A stretch of DNA of 33,668 nucleotides from an uncultured Lachnospiraceae bacterium. GTDB lineage: Bacteria > Bacillota > Clostridia > Lachnospirales > Lachnospiraceae. Positions 23,405 through 32,045 of the stretch are shown in pieces (position 1 is the first letter of the stretch; each line of letters begins with the position of its first letter). The notes under the pieces are model-generated. The model was given only the letters and a program-made list of their open reading frames with translations, had not been told where the DNA came from and ran no database searches. The stretch lies in contig CAJTOK010000041.1 of NCBI GenBank assembly GCA_910577825.1, positions 1 through 33,668 on the forward strand, in the 5' to 3' direction. The translations under genes and the position numbers were made by a program.

Positions 23405-23430
23405 TATATATAAACTGGCAGTATAAAATA

Positions 23431-23471
23431 ACAGCCCCCGTCCTGTATTTATAATACAGGACGGGGGCTGT
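23431..23471. terminator. Strong bidirectional terminator between convergent genes
   Basis: A perfect 19-bp stem (ACAGCCCCCG-TCCTGTATT at 23431-23449 with its complement at 23453-23471) surrounds a three-base loop. It lies between the convergent GT2 and cysteine protease genes and should stop transcription from both sides, although T runs are short. Confidence 0.85.
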
Positions 23472-23492
23472 AACTTTGCCATTGTTATTAAT

Positions 23493-26400
23493 CTAAGAAA
23501 CTATAATATTTATCGTGCCTTGTGGTACTGTTTCCCCCTTTGGTACACCCCCTGTAGCTTTTACTGTAATGGTATATGTGCCTGCTGCTGCCTTTCTGGC
23601 TGCTTTAACTATGCCTTTGCGGTTTACAGATACGCTCTTTTTATTGCTGCTGCTCCATGACAGTTTCATTCCATCTTTATTATATGGCACGGAACTGCCA
23701 TTGTTAAATACAAGCTTTTGTTTTAAGTCTGCTGTGCCATTCTGGCTTAATGTAACAGAAGGTTCATTAAAACCGATTGAAGTTACTTTTCCACAGGTTA
23801 CTTTCATTGTAGCCTGGACTTTGTATTTTTTATCTTTCTTTACATAGCTGTCTGCTGCAAAAACTGTTATATAGGTAGTTCCAGGCCCTTTTGCTTTAAT
23901 AATGCCTTTGCCGCTTACGGATACTACCCTGCCGCCTTTTTTATCCCTGTTGCCATCTGCATCTGTAACCATCCATTTAAGCTTCTTATTAGTCGGCTGG
24001 TCATCAGCCTTTCCATCGTTAAATGTTGCTTCAAGAGTTACCCTTGCACCTTTATCTGTAATATATATATCCTGTTTATCCAGTGCCAGTGCATAACTTA
24101 AATTAACAGCTGTTGTCTTTTTCTTAAAGGCTTTGGTTTTATATAATACTTTTTTCTTAGTAACCTTATGGTAATTAACAGTTGCTTTTAAAACAACCTT
24201 TTCACCTTTATTTCCAGATGCTACATTTTTTACATACAATGTACAGCCTCCTGTGCCGCTGGTGCCAGATGGTTTTACCTCTACATTTGGTGAGCTGCTC
24301 TCCCATTTAATTGAATCTGGTGAAAGCTTTTCCATAGCCCTGCTTAATGAAACAATATAAGTATTATATTTATAAATTTTAGCTGGCAGTTTATTATATA
24401 TACAGTTTATTACCTCTCCCAGTGCCCTGTCAACAACAGTAACCTGGCAGGAGGCTTTCCTGCCACTGGCAGTTTCTGCAGTAACTATTGCAGAACCAGA
24501 GGCAACACCTGTTACAACACCCTCTGTATTAACTGAAGCCACCCCGGTATCACTGCTTGCCCATGCCTTTACATAATCATCTGTATTCTCTGGAAGTATA
24601 GAAGCTTCAAGCTTTTGTTCCTCACCTTTAGAAAGTTTCAATGTTTCTGGTGAAATCTTTATACTCTCTGTCGGGGCAGAAAATATAACATTTACAGTAA
24701 ACTTTGCTTTGGCAGTACCTGCATATGCTGCCGCAGTAATTACTGCTGTACCTGGACGGACTGCTGTAATCTTTCCAGATTTATCTACAGTTGCAACAGT
24801 TTCATTATCTGAAGAGAATGTAATACTGTCATCTGTATCTTCTGGTGTTTTTGTGATAATACTGTTTAAATCATATGTATCTTTTGCTTTTAATTCTGCA
24901 GAAGATTCTGAAAATTCAATCTTCTCAATAGGTTTTGTTGCTGAATTAACAGTGTATGCCTTAATGCGGACATTGGACTGTTGGGTTTTTGCTGCATCAT
25001 CCCATGTATTACTTGATGCCGGACGGAAAAAACTCTGCCCTTCAAGTGCCTCCGCTTTGGAATACATAAAATCTCTATTATATGTACCATCTAAATATAT
25101 TTTTGCATTCTCCCCGTTTTTATCTGAAAGGGTTACTACAACAGAAAATACATCCTCTGGTTCCAGATACACATTGTCATTAAGGGTAACTGTATGGTAT
25201 CCTTCATAAGCCTGTGTTCCTGTTACAGATACATCTGGTACTTTTGTACCTGAATCCGGTTTATTAACATCTGCCAGGTCTTTATAAATATCTACAGTAT
25301 AACCATAATTAGCACCAGTATAAAATGAAACTGCCTTTAATACTTCTTTTCCCTGTGCCTTGAAAACATTCGCTTCTGTAACCTTAGAAACATTCCCGTA
25401 TGACATATAAGTCATAGACACACCACCATCATACTGGTAATTATGGTTATAATAGTTTGTTTTATCATCTGATGAATATGCCTGTACAGCATAACCTGTA
25501 CCATCTATAGAAACGTCCTCATAAGACAGCCAGAAGTACCCTTTGTCTCCCCAGTTATTTCCCCAGCTGTTCCTTACAAGCCATGCGCCATTGCCAGATG
25601 GCGTATATTTAAAATTACTTTTATCATAGTTGTCATTCCAGCCAACAATTGTAACTGCATGGTTTGTGGTTTTATGCTTATTATCAAAATAACAGCCATT
25701 CTGGTAATAGCTATCATCATGGTAGTAAGACATTCCTACAGAGCCATATTCTAAAACCATGTTTTTTATAACATCATGGTCTTTCATATTAATTTTTATT
25801 ACATCCTGTACATGTGATGCGTCTTTTTCAATAGCATAACTGTCATCAAGGCTTGCTTTATCTTTCTGGGTTTTTAGTATGTCATATGCAGTTTCTGGGT
25901 GGTCTTTTTCAGATACTGCCCCTACCCAGTCCATTAACATGTACTTTGCATAACCAACACTGTTACCTTCATCATACCATGTAGGAATTAATGTTGCCGA
26001 ATTGCCGTTTTTATGGAAGAAATTATCATTAGTGCAATTACCTAACGGGTCTGTCCAGTCATGGTTCATAAAGTAAACTGTATGGAACTCAGACATATCA
26101 TCCCCTGTTCTTTTGCCATCTTTTGCAAGGTTCATTTCTACCATGCACATTGTACTGTGTGCCCAGCAGGTCCCGAGCGGGTTCTGGTTACGTACATCAG
26201 GCATTGTAAAACCTGCATCTGTCCTCGGGTCATAAGATGCCTGTTCCCTTACTGCATAATTGGCAGGAATATAGTTTTTATATTCTGAAACGCTCATAGG
26301 CGGCTCTTCGTCTATATCCTGGTAGTTATTTACATATTGTGATGCAATTTCATGGTCATGGTCATTTTTAACTTTTAACTGCTCTTCTGTCATATCCCCG

Positions 26401-26537
26401 ACAGGTATATCTTTTATGTCATCATAAGTAATCACACCATCTGCCCTTGCAACAAGTACATTATGTACTGGCAGTGATGCCGCAGTTACTGTTAATGCAA
26501 GGGCAGCGGCAAGCCATTGTCTGTTAAACTTTTTCAT
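23493..26537 (-). CDS. Secreted papain-family (C1) cysteine protease with Big_2 repeats
   Basis: A 1014-residue surface protein with a signal peptide (QWLAAALALTVTAASLPV, cleaved near residue 32). The C1 peptidase domain (about 105-355) has the full catalytic set: Gln118 (RNQNPLGTCW), Cys124, His293 (TNHAVTIVGW) and Asn323 (VRNSWGNNWGDKGYF). A beta-rich, lectin-like domain follows (about 365-520). Then come several bacterial Ig-like repeats, of which two clear Big_2 copies are at about 528-620 and 623-705 (DNETVATVDKSGKITAVRPG, SDTGVASVNTEGVVTGVASG), with more divergent ones to the end. No LPXTG or transmembrane anchor is visible, so it is secreted or held by the Ig-like part. It probably degrades host or dietary protein or matures surface proteins; the substrate is unknown. 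The ribosome binding site is weak. Confidence 0.9.
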   Translation of the reverse strand: MKKFNRQWLAAALALTVTAASLPVHNVLVARADGVITYDDIKDIPVGDMTEEQLKVKNDHDHEIASQYVNNYQDIDEEPPMSVSEYKNYIPANYAVREQASYDPRTDAGFTMPDVRNQNPLGTCWAHSTMCMVEMNLAKDGKRTGDDMSEFHTVYFMNHDWTDPLGNCTNDNFFHKNGNSATLIPTWYDEGNSVGYAKYMLMDWVGAVSEKDHPETAYDILKTQKDKASLDDSYAIEKDASHVQDVIKINMKDHDVIKNMVLEYGSVGMSYYHDDSYYQNGCYFDNKHKTTNHAVTIVGWNDNYDKSNFKYTPSGNGAWLVRNSWGNNWGDKGYFWLSYEDVSIDGTGYAVQAYSSDDKTNYYNHNYQYDGGVSMTYMSYGNVSKVTEANVFKAQGKEVLKAVSFYTGANYGYTVDIYKDLADVNKPDSGTKVPDVSVTGTQAYEGYHTVTLNDNVYLEPEDVFSVVVTLSDKNGENAKIYLDGTYNRDFMYSKAEALEGQSFFRPASSNTWDDAAKTQQSNVRIKAYTVNSATKPIEKIEFSESSAELKAKDTYDLNSIITKTPEDTDDSITFSSDNETVATVDKSGKITAVRPGTAVITAAAYAGTAKAKFTVNVIFSAPTESIKISPETLKLSKGEEQKLEASILPENTDDYVKAWASSDTGVASVNTEGVVTGVASGSAIVTAETASGRKASCQVTVVDRALGEVINCIYNKLPAKIYKYNTYIVSLSRAMEKLSPDSIKWESSSPNVEVKPSGTSGTGGCTLYVKNVASGNKGEKVVLKATVNYHKVTKKKVLYKTKAFKKKTTAVNLSYALALDKQDIYITDKGARVTLEATFNDGKADDQPTNKKLKWMVTDADGNRDKKGGRVVSVSGKGIIKAKGPGTTYITVFAADSYVKKDKKYKVQATMKVTCGKVTSIGFNEPSVTLSQNGTADLKQKLVFNNGSSVPYNKDGMKLSWSSSNKKSVSVNRKGIVKAARKAAAGTYTITVKATGGVPKGETVPQGTINIIVS

Positions 26538-26651
26538 TTAGAATCACGCCTTTCTTATAATTAAAATTAAATAACCTTATAGCTATATAATATATCGTCT
26601 GTATCTGCTATATAATTTATATATTATTATACGTTTTAGGTATAATTGCAG

Positions 26652-27152
26652 CTAAAATATCCCTGTATCTTTAAAGCGTCTTATTAAAATGGCTGCCAGT
26701 ATTCCTACTGCCACACCTGCGGTTACACCTGCAATTAATAAAAATGGCAGGTAATACGCCGCCATTTTATTCTGTAATACAGCTATTGCAACAAGCAGCT
26801 GCCCTATATTATGGAATACGCCACCTGCTATGCTTACACCATATACTGAAAATTTCCCTGTCTTTTTCAATAAAACCATTACAATAAAACTAAGCATGCC
26901 GCCTGCAAGGCTGTAAAACATGCCTGACATGCTCCCGAATGCCATCCCGCACAGCAATATACGTGTAATTGCTATGCCAAATGCCATTCTTCTGTTAAAG
27001 TAATAAATTGAAAATACTACTACAATATTGGACAGCCCGGCTTTTATGCCAGGCACGCCCAGATTCAGGGGAAGCAATGTTTCTATATAGCTTAATACAA
27101 ATGCTACAGCCACAATCATTCCCATTTTTGCAATTTTTTTAGTATCCGGCAT
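26652..27152 (-). CDS. Gx transporter family membrane protein
   Basis: The 166-residue protein is strongly hydrophobic, with about five to six membrane segments. It carries the features of the family once named heptaprenyl diphosphate synthase component I (Hpre_diP_synt_I): SYIETLLPLNLGVPGIKAGLSN near the N-terminus and GGVFHNIGQLLVA in the second half. Despite the old name it has no prenyl-synthase motifs, and transport is the current view of the family. Its ATG overlaps the pnp stop codon by one base (TAATG), so it is translationally coupled to pnp. A functional link between the two is not known to me. Confidence 0.82.
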   Translation of the reverse strand: MPDTKKIAKMGMIVAVAFVLSYIETLLPLNLGVPGIKAGLSNIVVVFSIYYFNRRMAFGIAITRILLCGMAFGSMSGMFYSLAGGMLSFIVMVLLKKTGKFSVYGVSIAGGVFHNIGQLLVAIAVLQNKMAAYYLPFLLIAGVTAGVAVGILAAILIRRFKDTGIF

Positions 27153-29239
27153 TATTTTACATCCTTAATGCTAAAGCTTACCCTTCCCATCTTATCCTTG
27201 CCAAGGCATACAGCCTTTACTTTATCGCCAAGGGTAAGCACATCTTCAATACGGTTTATCCTTTCCCTTGCAATTTTAGATATGTGTACCATTCCTTCCT
27301 TGCCAGGGGCAAACTCAAGAAATGCACCAAACTCCTTAATGTTTATAACTTCACCTTCAAGAACCTGCCCTTCATAGAAGTCTGTAACAATAATTTCTAT
27401 AAGCCTGCGTGCTTCTGCCATTAATGCCTCATCTTCCCCGCAGATTGAAACCATTCCTTCTTCTGTAATGTCAATTTTAACACCTGTGCGCTCAATAAGT
27501 GCATTGATTGTCTTGCCTCTCTGCCCTACTACATCGCCTATTTTGGCAGGGTCAATCTGCATCTGTATGATTTTAGGTGCATATTTGCCTACTGTTTTAC
27601 GTGGTTCACTGATTGCAGGAAGCATTACATTGTCAAGAATATATATCCTTGCTTCACGTGTACGCCTTATTGCCTCTTCAACAATAGGTTTTGTAAGCCC
27701 GTGTATTTTAATGTCCATCTGTATAGCTGTAATGCCGTCTTTTGTGCCTGCAACTTTAAAATCCATGTCCCCGAAGAAATCTTCAAGCCCCTGTATATCT
27801 GTAAGCACAATATAGTCATCGTCAGTTTCACCTGTAACAAGCCCGCATGAAATGCCTGCAACAGGTTTTTTAATTGGAACGCCTGCTGCCATAAGTGACA
27901 TTGTGGAAGCACATATGCTTGCCTGTGACGTTGAACCATTGGATTCAAATGTTTCTGAAACTGTACGTATTGTATAAGGAAATTCCTCTTCACTTGGAAG
28001 CACTGGCACAAGTGCCTTCTCAGCTAATGAACCATGCCCTATTTCACGCCTTCCGGGCCCGCGGCCTGGTTTTGTTTCCCCTACAGAATATGACGGGAAA
28101 TTATAATGGTGCATATACCTTTTTTCTGTTGTAAACGGGTCAAGCCCGTCTACCTTCTGCTTCTCAGAAAGCGGCGCAAGTGTAGTAATTGTGCAAATCT
28201 GTGTCTGCCCGCGTGTAAACATTGCAGAACCATGTACCCTTGGTATAAGGTCAACTTCTGCTGCAAGCGGCCTTATCTCTGTAATCTGGCGTCCGTCCGG
28301 CCTCTTATGGTCTTTAAGAATCATTTTGCGTACTGTCTTTTTCTGGTACTGGTAAATTGCCTCGCCAAGGATTGCAAGCCATTCTTCATTATCTGCAAAT
28401 GCTTCTTCAAGTTTCCCTGTTACCTTTTGTATATTTTCCTCACGTGTCTGCTTATCATCAGAAAATACTGCCTCTTCCATTTCCTCTGGAGGCACAATTT
28501 CCTTAATTGCTGCAAACATTTCTTCTGGAATGGCACAGCTTGTATATTCATGCTTTGGCTTGCCCGTTTCTTCTGCTATTTTATTAATAAATTCAATAAT
28601 TGTCTGGTTAATCCCGTGGCAGAGATAGATTGCTTCAAGCATCTTATCTTCTGGTATCTCATCAGCGCCTGCCTCAATCATAATTACCTTTTCACTTGTA
28701 GATGCAACTGTAAGCCTGAGGCTTCCATTGTCCCAGTCTTTTTGTCCTGGGTTAACTATAAACTCCCCGTCCACCATGCCAAGCTGTGTAGTTGCACACG
28801 GGCCGCAGAATGGTATGTCTGAAATGCTGGTTGCAAGTGCAGAGCCAATCATTGCGACAAGTTCAGGACGGCACTCCGGGTCTACTGAAAGCACAAGGTT
28901 ATTTAATGTACAGTCATTGCGGTAATCCTTTGGGAAAAGCGGGCGCATAGGCCTGTCTATAACCCTTGCCGTAAGGACAGAATTTTCAGAAGCCTTGCCC
29001 TCACGTTTATTAAACCCGCCTGGTATCTTGCCTGCAGCGTACATTTTCTCTTCAAATTCTACTGAAAGCGGGAAGAAATCTATGCCTTCCCTTGGTTTGT
29101 CTGATGCTGTGGCAGTACAAAGCACTGTTGTTTCGCCATAGTGCATAAGTGCAGCGCCATTTGCCTGTTTTGCAACCCTCCCTATATCAACTGTCAAAGT
29201 CCTTCCTGCTAGTTCCATGGAATATGATTTATATGCCAT
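27152..29239 (-). CDS. pnp: Polynucleotide phosphorylase
   Basis: A 695-residue PNPase of normal length: two RNase PH-like domains (the first from SMELAGRTLTVDIGRVAKQA, the second around HKRPDGRQITEIRPLAAEV and PGRGPGRREIGHGSLAEKAL), then a KH domain (IGDVVGQRGKTINALIERTG) and a C-terminal S1 domain (GQVLEGEVINIKEFGAFLEF). The active-site aspartates of the second RNase PH domain fall in DFFGDMDFKVAGTKDG. It degrades RNA phosphorolytically from the 3' end and can add tails in reverse. The leader contains a promoter (29395-29423) and a stem-loop ending in a T run (29314-29360), suitable for autoregulation or attenuation. Unusually, no rpsO lies upstream; the neighbour is a divergent hemerythrin gene. 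Confidence 0.97.
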   Translation of the reverse strand: MAYKSYSMELAGRTLTVDIGRVAKQANGAALMHYGETTVLCTATASDKPREGIDFFPLSVEFEEKMYAAGKIPGGFNKREGKASENSVLTARVIDRPMRPLFPKDYRNDCTLNNLVLSVDPECRPELVAMIGSALATSISDIPFCGPCATTQLGMVDGEFIVNPGQKDWDNGSLRLTVASTSEKVIMIEAGADEIPEDKMLEAIYLCHGINQTIIEFINKIAEETGKPKHEYTSCAIPEEMFAAIKEIVPPEEMEEAVFSDDKQTREENIQKVTGKLEEAFADNEEWLAILGEAIYQYQKKTVRKMILKDHKRPDGRQITEIRPLAAEVDLIPRVHGSAMFTRGQTQICTITTLAPLSEKQKVDGLDPFTTEKRYMHHYNFPSYSVGETKPGRGPGRREIGHGSLAEKALVPVLPSEEEFPYTIRTVSETFESNGSTSQASICASTMSLMAAGVPIKKPVAGISCGLVTGETDDDYIVLTDIQGLEDFFGDMDFKVAGTKDGITAIQMDIKIHGLTKPIVEEAIRRTREARIYILDNVMLPAISEPRKTVGKYAPKIIQMQIDPAKIGDVVGQRGKTINALIERTGVKIDITEEGMVSICGEDEALMAEARRLIEIIVTDFYEGQVLEGEVINIKEFGAFLEFAPGKEGMVHISKIARERINRIEDVLTLGDKVKAVCLGKDKMGRVSFSIKDVK

Positions 29240-29313
29240 TATTGCTCCTTCCTGAGTATAAACTCTCTTATGGCTTTATGCCAGAAATTTTACTGCAGGT
29301 TCTCCGGAAACAA

Positions 29314-29360
29314 CTGAAAAAACCGTCTTTTATATGTACTTTTAAAGGCGGGCTTTTCAG
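29314..29360 (-). promoter_or_regulatory. pnp leader stem-loop, terminator-like
   Basis: On the minus strand CTGAAAA pairs with TTTTCAG at the ends, and inside it CCGCCTTT pairs with AAAGACGG, followed by six T residues. It could be an attenuator or a PNPase autoregulation target, as pnp leaders often contain a stem; the mechanism here is inferred. Confidence 0.5.
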
Positions 29361-29394
29361 AAGTCCCGGTAATTACCTGCACATTATGTTTTAT

Positions 29395-29423
29395 AGTATA
29401 TCATTAAAAATCCACCTGTGCAA
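29395..29423 (-). promoter_or_regulatory. Sigma-A promoter for pnp
   Basis: TTGCAC (29418-29423) and TATACT (29395-29400) on the minus strand are separated by 17 bases, placing transcription start about 150 bases before the pnp start codon. Confidence 0.7.
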
Positions 29424-29486
29424 GAAGAATACAATGAAATTACCTGGCCATGGACTGCCCGCCGCCATTTGCCCTGTCCAGCCCAC

Positions 29487-29515
29487 TTGCATATAAACCA
29501 GAACTGTGGCATAAT
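29487..29515 (+). promoter_or_regulatory. Sigma-A promoter for the hemerythrin gene
   Basis: TTGCAT (29487-29492) and CATAAT (29510-29515) are separated by 17 bases on the plus strand, about 40 bases before the start codon. Confidence 0.6.
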
Positions 29516-29561
29516 AGAAGCAAATTTTGTGCCTAAGCGTAACGAAAGGAATGTGGATTAT

Positions 29562-30428
29562 ATGTTTAAATTTACCAAAGACTGTATGACAGGAATTGAT
29601 TTGATTGACGGGGAACACAGGCAGTTATTTGAAATTATCAACCATTTAGTGGATAAGTTAAGTGGCAATACAGATAATATAAACCAGGTGGAAGTGGAGG
29701 ACTATATACAGTATTTTATTGAATATGGCAAAAACCACTTTGCGCATGAAGAGGCATGGATGGAAAAACACCATGACCCTGAATTGCAGAGGCAGCGCTT
29801 TGCCCACCAGTTTTTTATAAATAAAATGAAGTCCATTGACCTTATGGGTCTTGATGATGCAGAAAAATACCCCATAACCAAGGATTTACTGGTTTATATG
29901 ATTAAATGGCTTTATGGGCATATCTTACATAGTGATACACTGATTGGCAAGGTGGTGCATCTGTCAGATTCACCAGTTATCCGCCATAATGAAGAAAATT
30001 ATAAAGATGAACTTGTCTATTGTGAATTTCTTCCCAAATACCACACAGGCATAGAGCAGATTGACAGGGAACATGAAAACCTCTTTGCAATTATTAATGA
30101 TATTTATAAACTGGTAGAGGAAAATTATAGTGATGAGAAATACGATGAGGTACTCGGGCTTTTAGACAGGCTGGAAAAATACACCCAGAGCCATTTTGCC
30201 CATGAAGAAGAAATTATGGAACAGAACAATTTTCCAGAACTGGATTTCCAGAGGAATGCCCATGCTTCTTTTATTGAACGCCTTTCAGACAGGGATATGG
30301 GGGAAGGGACGGAAAACCCGCAGGAGTTTCTGGAAGGGCTTCTGGACTTCCTTTACGCATGGCTTGGAAACCATATTATAAAACATGATATGAAAATTGC
30401 ACAATATTGGCAAAAGTACATTATTTAA
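29562..30428 (+). CDS. Tandem-domain bacteriohemerythrin
   Basis: The 288-residue protein is two hemerythrin domains in a row with no linker domain. Each has the di-iron ligand pattern: in the first, GEHRQLF, then NHFAHEEAWMEKHH, RFAHQFF and YGHILHSD; in the second, DREHENLF, then SHFAHEEEIMEQN, RNAHASF and LGNHIIKHD. Such proteins bind O2 (or NO) reversibly at a non-haem di-iron site in the cytoplasm; they act in oxygen storage, scavenging or sensing. There is no methyl-accepting or other output domain. ATG 29562 is used, with AAAGGA 11 bases upstream, which is somewhat far. The EFR1 gene follows after 33 bases, suggesting an operon in which a redox partner could reduce the iron centre (inference). 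Confidence 0.9.
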   Translation: MFKFTKDCMTGIDLIDGEHRQLFEIINHLVDKLSGNTDNINQVEVEDYIQYFIEYGKNHFAHEEAWMEKHHDPELQRQRFAHQFFINKMKSIDLMGLDDAEKYPITKDLLVYMIKWLYGHILHSDTLIGKVVHLSDSPVIRHNEENYKDELVYCEFLPKYHTGIEQIDREHENLFAIINDIYKLVEENYSDEKYDEVLGLLDRLEKYTQSHFAHEEEIMEQNNFPELDFQRNAHASFIERLSDRDMGEGTENPQEFLEGLLDFLYAWLGNHIIKHDMKIAQYWQKYII

Positions 30429-30461
30429 CTTGGCTTGTAAAACATAAACAGGAGAAATACA

Positions 30462-31223
30462 GTGACAGGAATATATTTTAGCGGCACAGGAAATACAAAG
30501 TTTTGCGTTGGCAGGTTTCTTCGGGAATATAATTTTAGTAACAATTCATTTTCTATTGAAAATAATGATGCTCTGGAAAAGATTAAGGCTGATAATGAAA
30601 TAGTGATGGGCTATCCAGTACAATATAGTAATATCCCTAAAATACTGTATGATTATATAGTTAATAATCCGCATGTCTGGGAAGGGAAAAAAGTTTTTAT
30701 TATTGCAACAATGTCACTTTTCAGCGGTGACGGGGCAGGGATACTGGCACGGTTATTAAAGAATTATGGTGCAGTCATAACAGGCGGGCTGCATTTAAAG
30801 ATGCCAGACAGCATTGGTGATGAAAGGGCTTTAAAACGCAGCTTTGAGAAAAATAAGGAATTAGTTATAAAGGCAGAGGAAAAAATATGCCAGGCAGCTG
30901 GCAATATAAAAAATGGGAAACCCCCACATGAGGGGTTAGGAACAGCGTGCCATTTTGCAGGATTATTTGGGCAAAGACTGTATTTTCGGGGAAAGACAAG
31001 GAAATATACAGATAAATTAAAAATCAATTCCCTAAAGTGTAATGGCTGTGGTTTGTGTGAAAAATTATGCCCTATGAATAATATCACAATAGTAAACGGA
31101 ATTGCCGTTCCAGGATGTAAATGTACAATGTGTTACCGCTGTATTAATAAATGTCCAGAACAGGCAATCACATTATTAGGTAAAAAAGTTATTGGACAAC
31201 ACGACATAAGCAGATACTTATAA
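30462..31223 (+). CDS. EFR1-family flavodoxin-ferredoxin fusion protein
   Basis: The start is GTG 30462 with AGGAG 7 bases upstream. Residues 1-150 are flavodoxin-like: IYFSGTGNTKFCVG is the FMN phosphate-binding loop, IVMGYPVQYSNIPKI and FIIATMSLFSGDG the other FMN-contacting loops. The C-terminal 70 residues hold two 4Fe-4S ferredoxin motifs: CNGCGLCEKLCPM and CTMCYRCINKCPE, each with a full CxxCxxCxxxCP set. It should move electrons between FMN and iron-sulfur clusters in the cytoplasm. The physiological partner is unknown for this family; the upstream tandem hemerythrin is a plausible one. Confidence 0.9.
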   Translation: MTGIYFSGTGNTKFCVGRFLREYNFSNNSFSIENNDALEKIKADNEIVMGYPVQYSNIPKILYDYIVNNPHVWEGKKVFIIATMSLFSGDGAGILARLLKNYGAVITGGLHLKMPDSIGDERALKRSFEKNKELVIKAEEKICQAAGNIKNGKPPHEGLGTACHFAGLFGQRLYFRGKTRKYTDKLKINSLKCNGCGLCEKLCPMNNITIVNGIAVPGCKCTMCYRCINKCPEQAITLLGKKVIGQHDISRYL

Positions 31224-31532
31224 ACGCGGTAAATAACCAGTAACTAGCCTATGGCTCTAAACCCTGCCATTAACAGAATTGGGAATAGAAAAGCCATTCA
31301 CCGTGTGAAAGAACTAGCCGGAATCCCACACTATACCCAAAAAGAAAACCATCTGCCAGATAAAGAAGTCATCATCATTTTAAACATCCATCAAAAAAAG
31401 GGCTGGTAACTGTCAAGCATCCTGATAAAGATATTCCCGTAAAGACACTGAATCGCATTGAAGAATAGTCAGGGCTAAGTTTTTAATAGCCTTGGCGCAT
31501 TTTCTATAATATTAAAATCCAGGAGGTAACTT
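31224..31532. other. Intergenic stretch with toxin relic
   Basis: This 309-base gap has no intact gene. It contains the HicA relic (31364-31468) and the AGGAGG ribosome binding site of hicB. A short frame opening near 31250 (MALNPAINRIGNRKAIHRV) matches nothing I recognise. Confidence 0.6.
31364..31468 (+). pseudogene. hicA: C-terminal relic of a HicA toxin
   Basis: The frame RSHHHFKHPSKKG-LVTVKHPDKDIPVKTLNRIEE is the C-terminal half of a HicA mRNA interferase, including the catalytic His region (SHHHF) and the KDIPxxTL motif, and ends in TAG. A TAA lies directly before it and no HicA N-terminus is found upstream, so the toxin is broken and should be inactive. It ends 64 bases before hicB, in the usual toxin-antitoxin order. 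Confidence 0.75.
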
Positions 31533-31946
31533 ATGCAACAAAACAAATTACCAGAAAGATATATTTACCCTGCTGTATTCACATATTACGGACCAGGTAA
31601 AGAAATTGCTGTTGATTTTCCAGACTTGGAAGCTGCTACCAGTGGCATTGATAAAGAAGATGCTTTCCTTTCCGCACGTAAACTTCTTGGAAGACATCTT
31701 GTAATTCTTGAAGAGGACGGCGAAGAAATTCCTGCACCATCTCCATTATCTGAAATTACTTTAGAAGAAAATGAACGTTCTGTACTGATAGATGTATATA
31801 TGCCGTCTATACGCATGGCACAAGTAAACCGTTCAGTAAACCGGACTGTAACGCTCTCGGCTTGGCTTAACATTGCTGCTTTGGACAATGTAAATTTTTC
31901 CCAAATTCTACAGGACACATTAAAAGCACAGCTGCATTTAGGATAA
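31533..31946 (+). CDS. hicB: HicB-family antitoxin
   Basis: The 137-residue protein has the HicB partial RNase H-like fold at the N-terminus (YPAVFTYYGPGKEIAVDFPDL, then ATSGIDKEDAFLSARKLLGRHL) and a C-terminal ribbon-helix-helix-like DNA-binding segment (NRSVNRTVTLSAWLNIAAL, FSQILQDTLKAQL). It normally neutralises HicA and represses its own operon. Here only a relic of the toxin remains upstream, so it is an orphan antitoxin that might still protect against related toxins or regulate. A strong AGGAGG precedes ATG 31533 by 8 bases. The left end of an IS66 element begins 34 bases after its stop codon. Confidence 0.88.
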   Translation: MQQNKLPERYIYPAVFTYYGPGKEIAVDFPDLEAATSGIDKEDAFLSARKLLGRHLVILEEDGEEIPAPSPLSEITLEENERSVLIDVYMPSIRMAQVNRSVNRTVTLSAWLNIAALDNVNFSQILQDTLKAQLHLG

Positions 31947-31980
31947 ACTTCCCCATATAGTAAGGGAAAGCGGAATATAT

Positions 31981-31998
31981 GTAACTATTCAGCCAATA
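31981..31998 (+). repeat. IS66 left terminal inverted repeat
   Basis: GTAACTATTCAGCCAATA reads inward on the plus strand and is repeated exactly, inverted, at 33596-33613. Confidence 0.88.
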
Positions 31999-32020
31999 GT
32001 ATTTCGAGGCGCACTTAATG

Positions 32021-32045
32021 ACACCAGTTATAATAAAACTGGTGT
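32021..32045 (-). terminator. Hairpin overlapping the transposase stop codon
   Basis: ACACCAGTT pairs with AACTGGTGT (9 bp, seven-base loop). It spans the last codons and stop of the transposase gene and lies near the left end of the element. It may end the transposase transcript or block read-in from outside. Confidence 0.5.

Larger units (their letters stand above)
29240..29561. other. Divergent promoter region between pnp and the hemerythrin gene
   Basis: This 322-base gap carries the pnp leader stem-loop and promoter on the minus strand and a separate promoter for the hemerythrin gene on the plus strand. No further gene is supported in it. Confidence 0.7.

Noticed and set aside
28106..28822. 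238-codon Cys/Phe-rich open frame on the plus strand.
   Set aside because: It is the reverse-strand shadow of pnp, with composition typical of an antisense frame.
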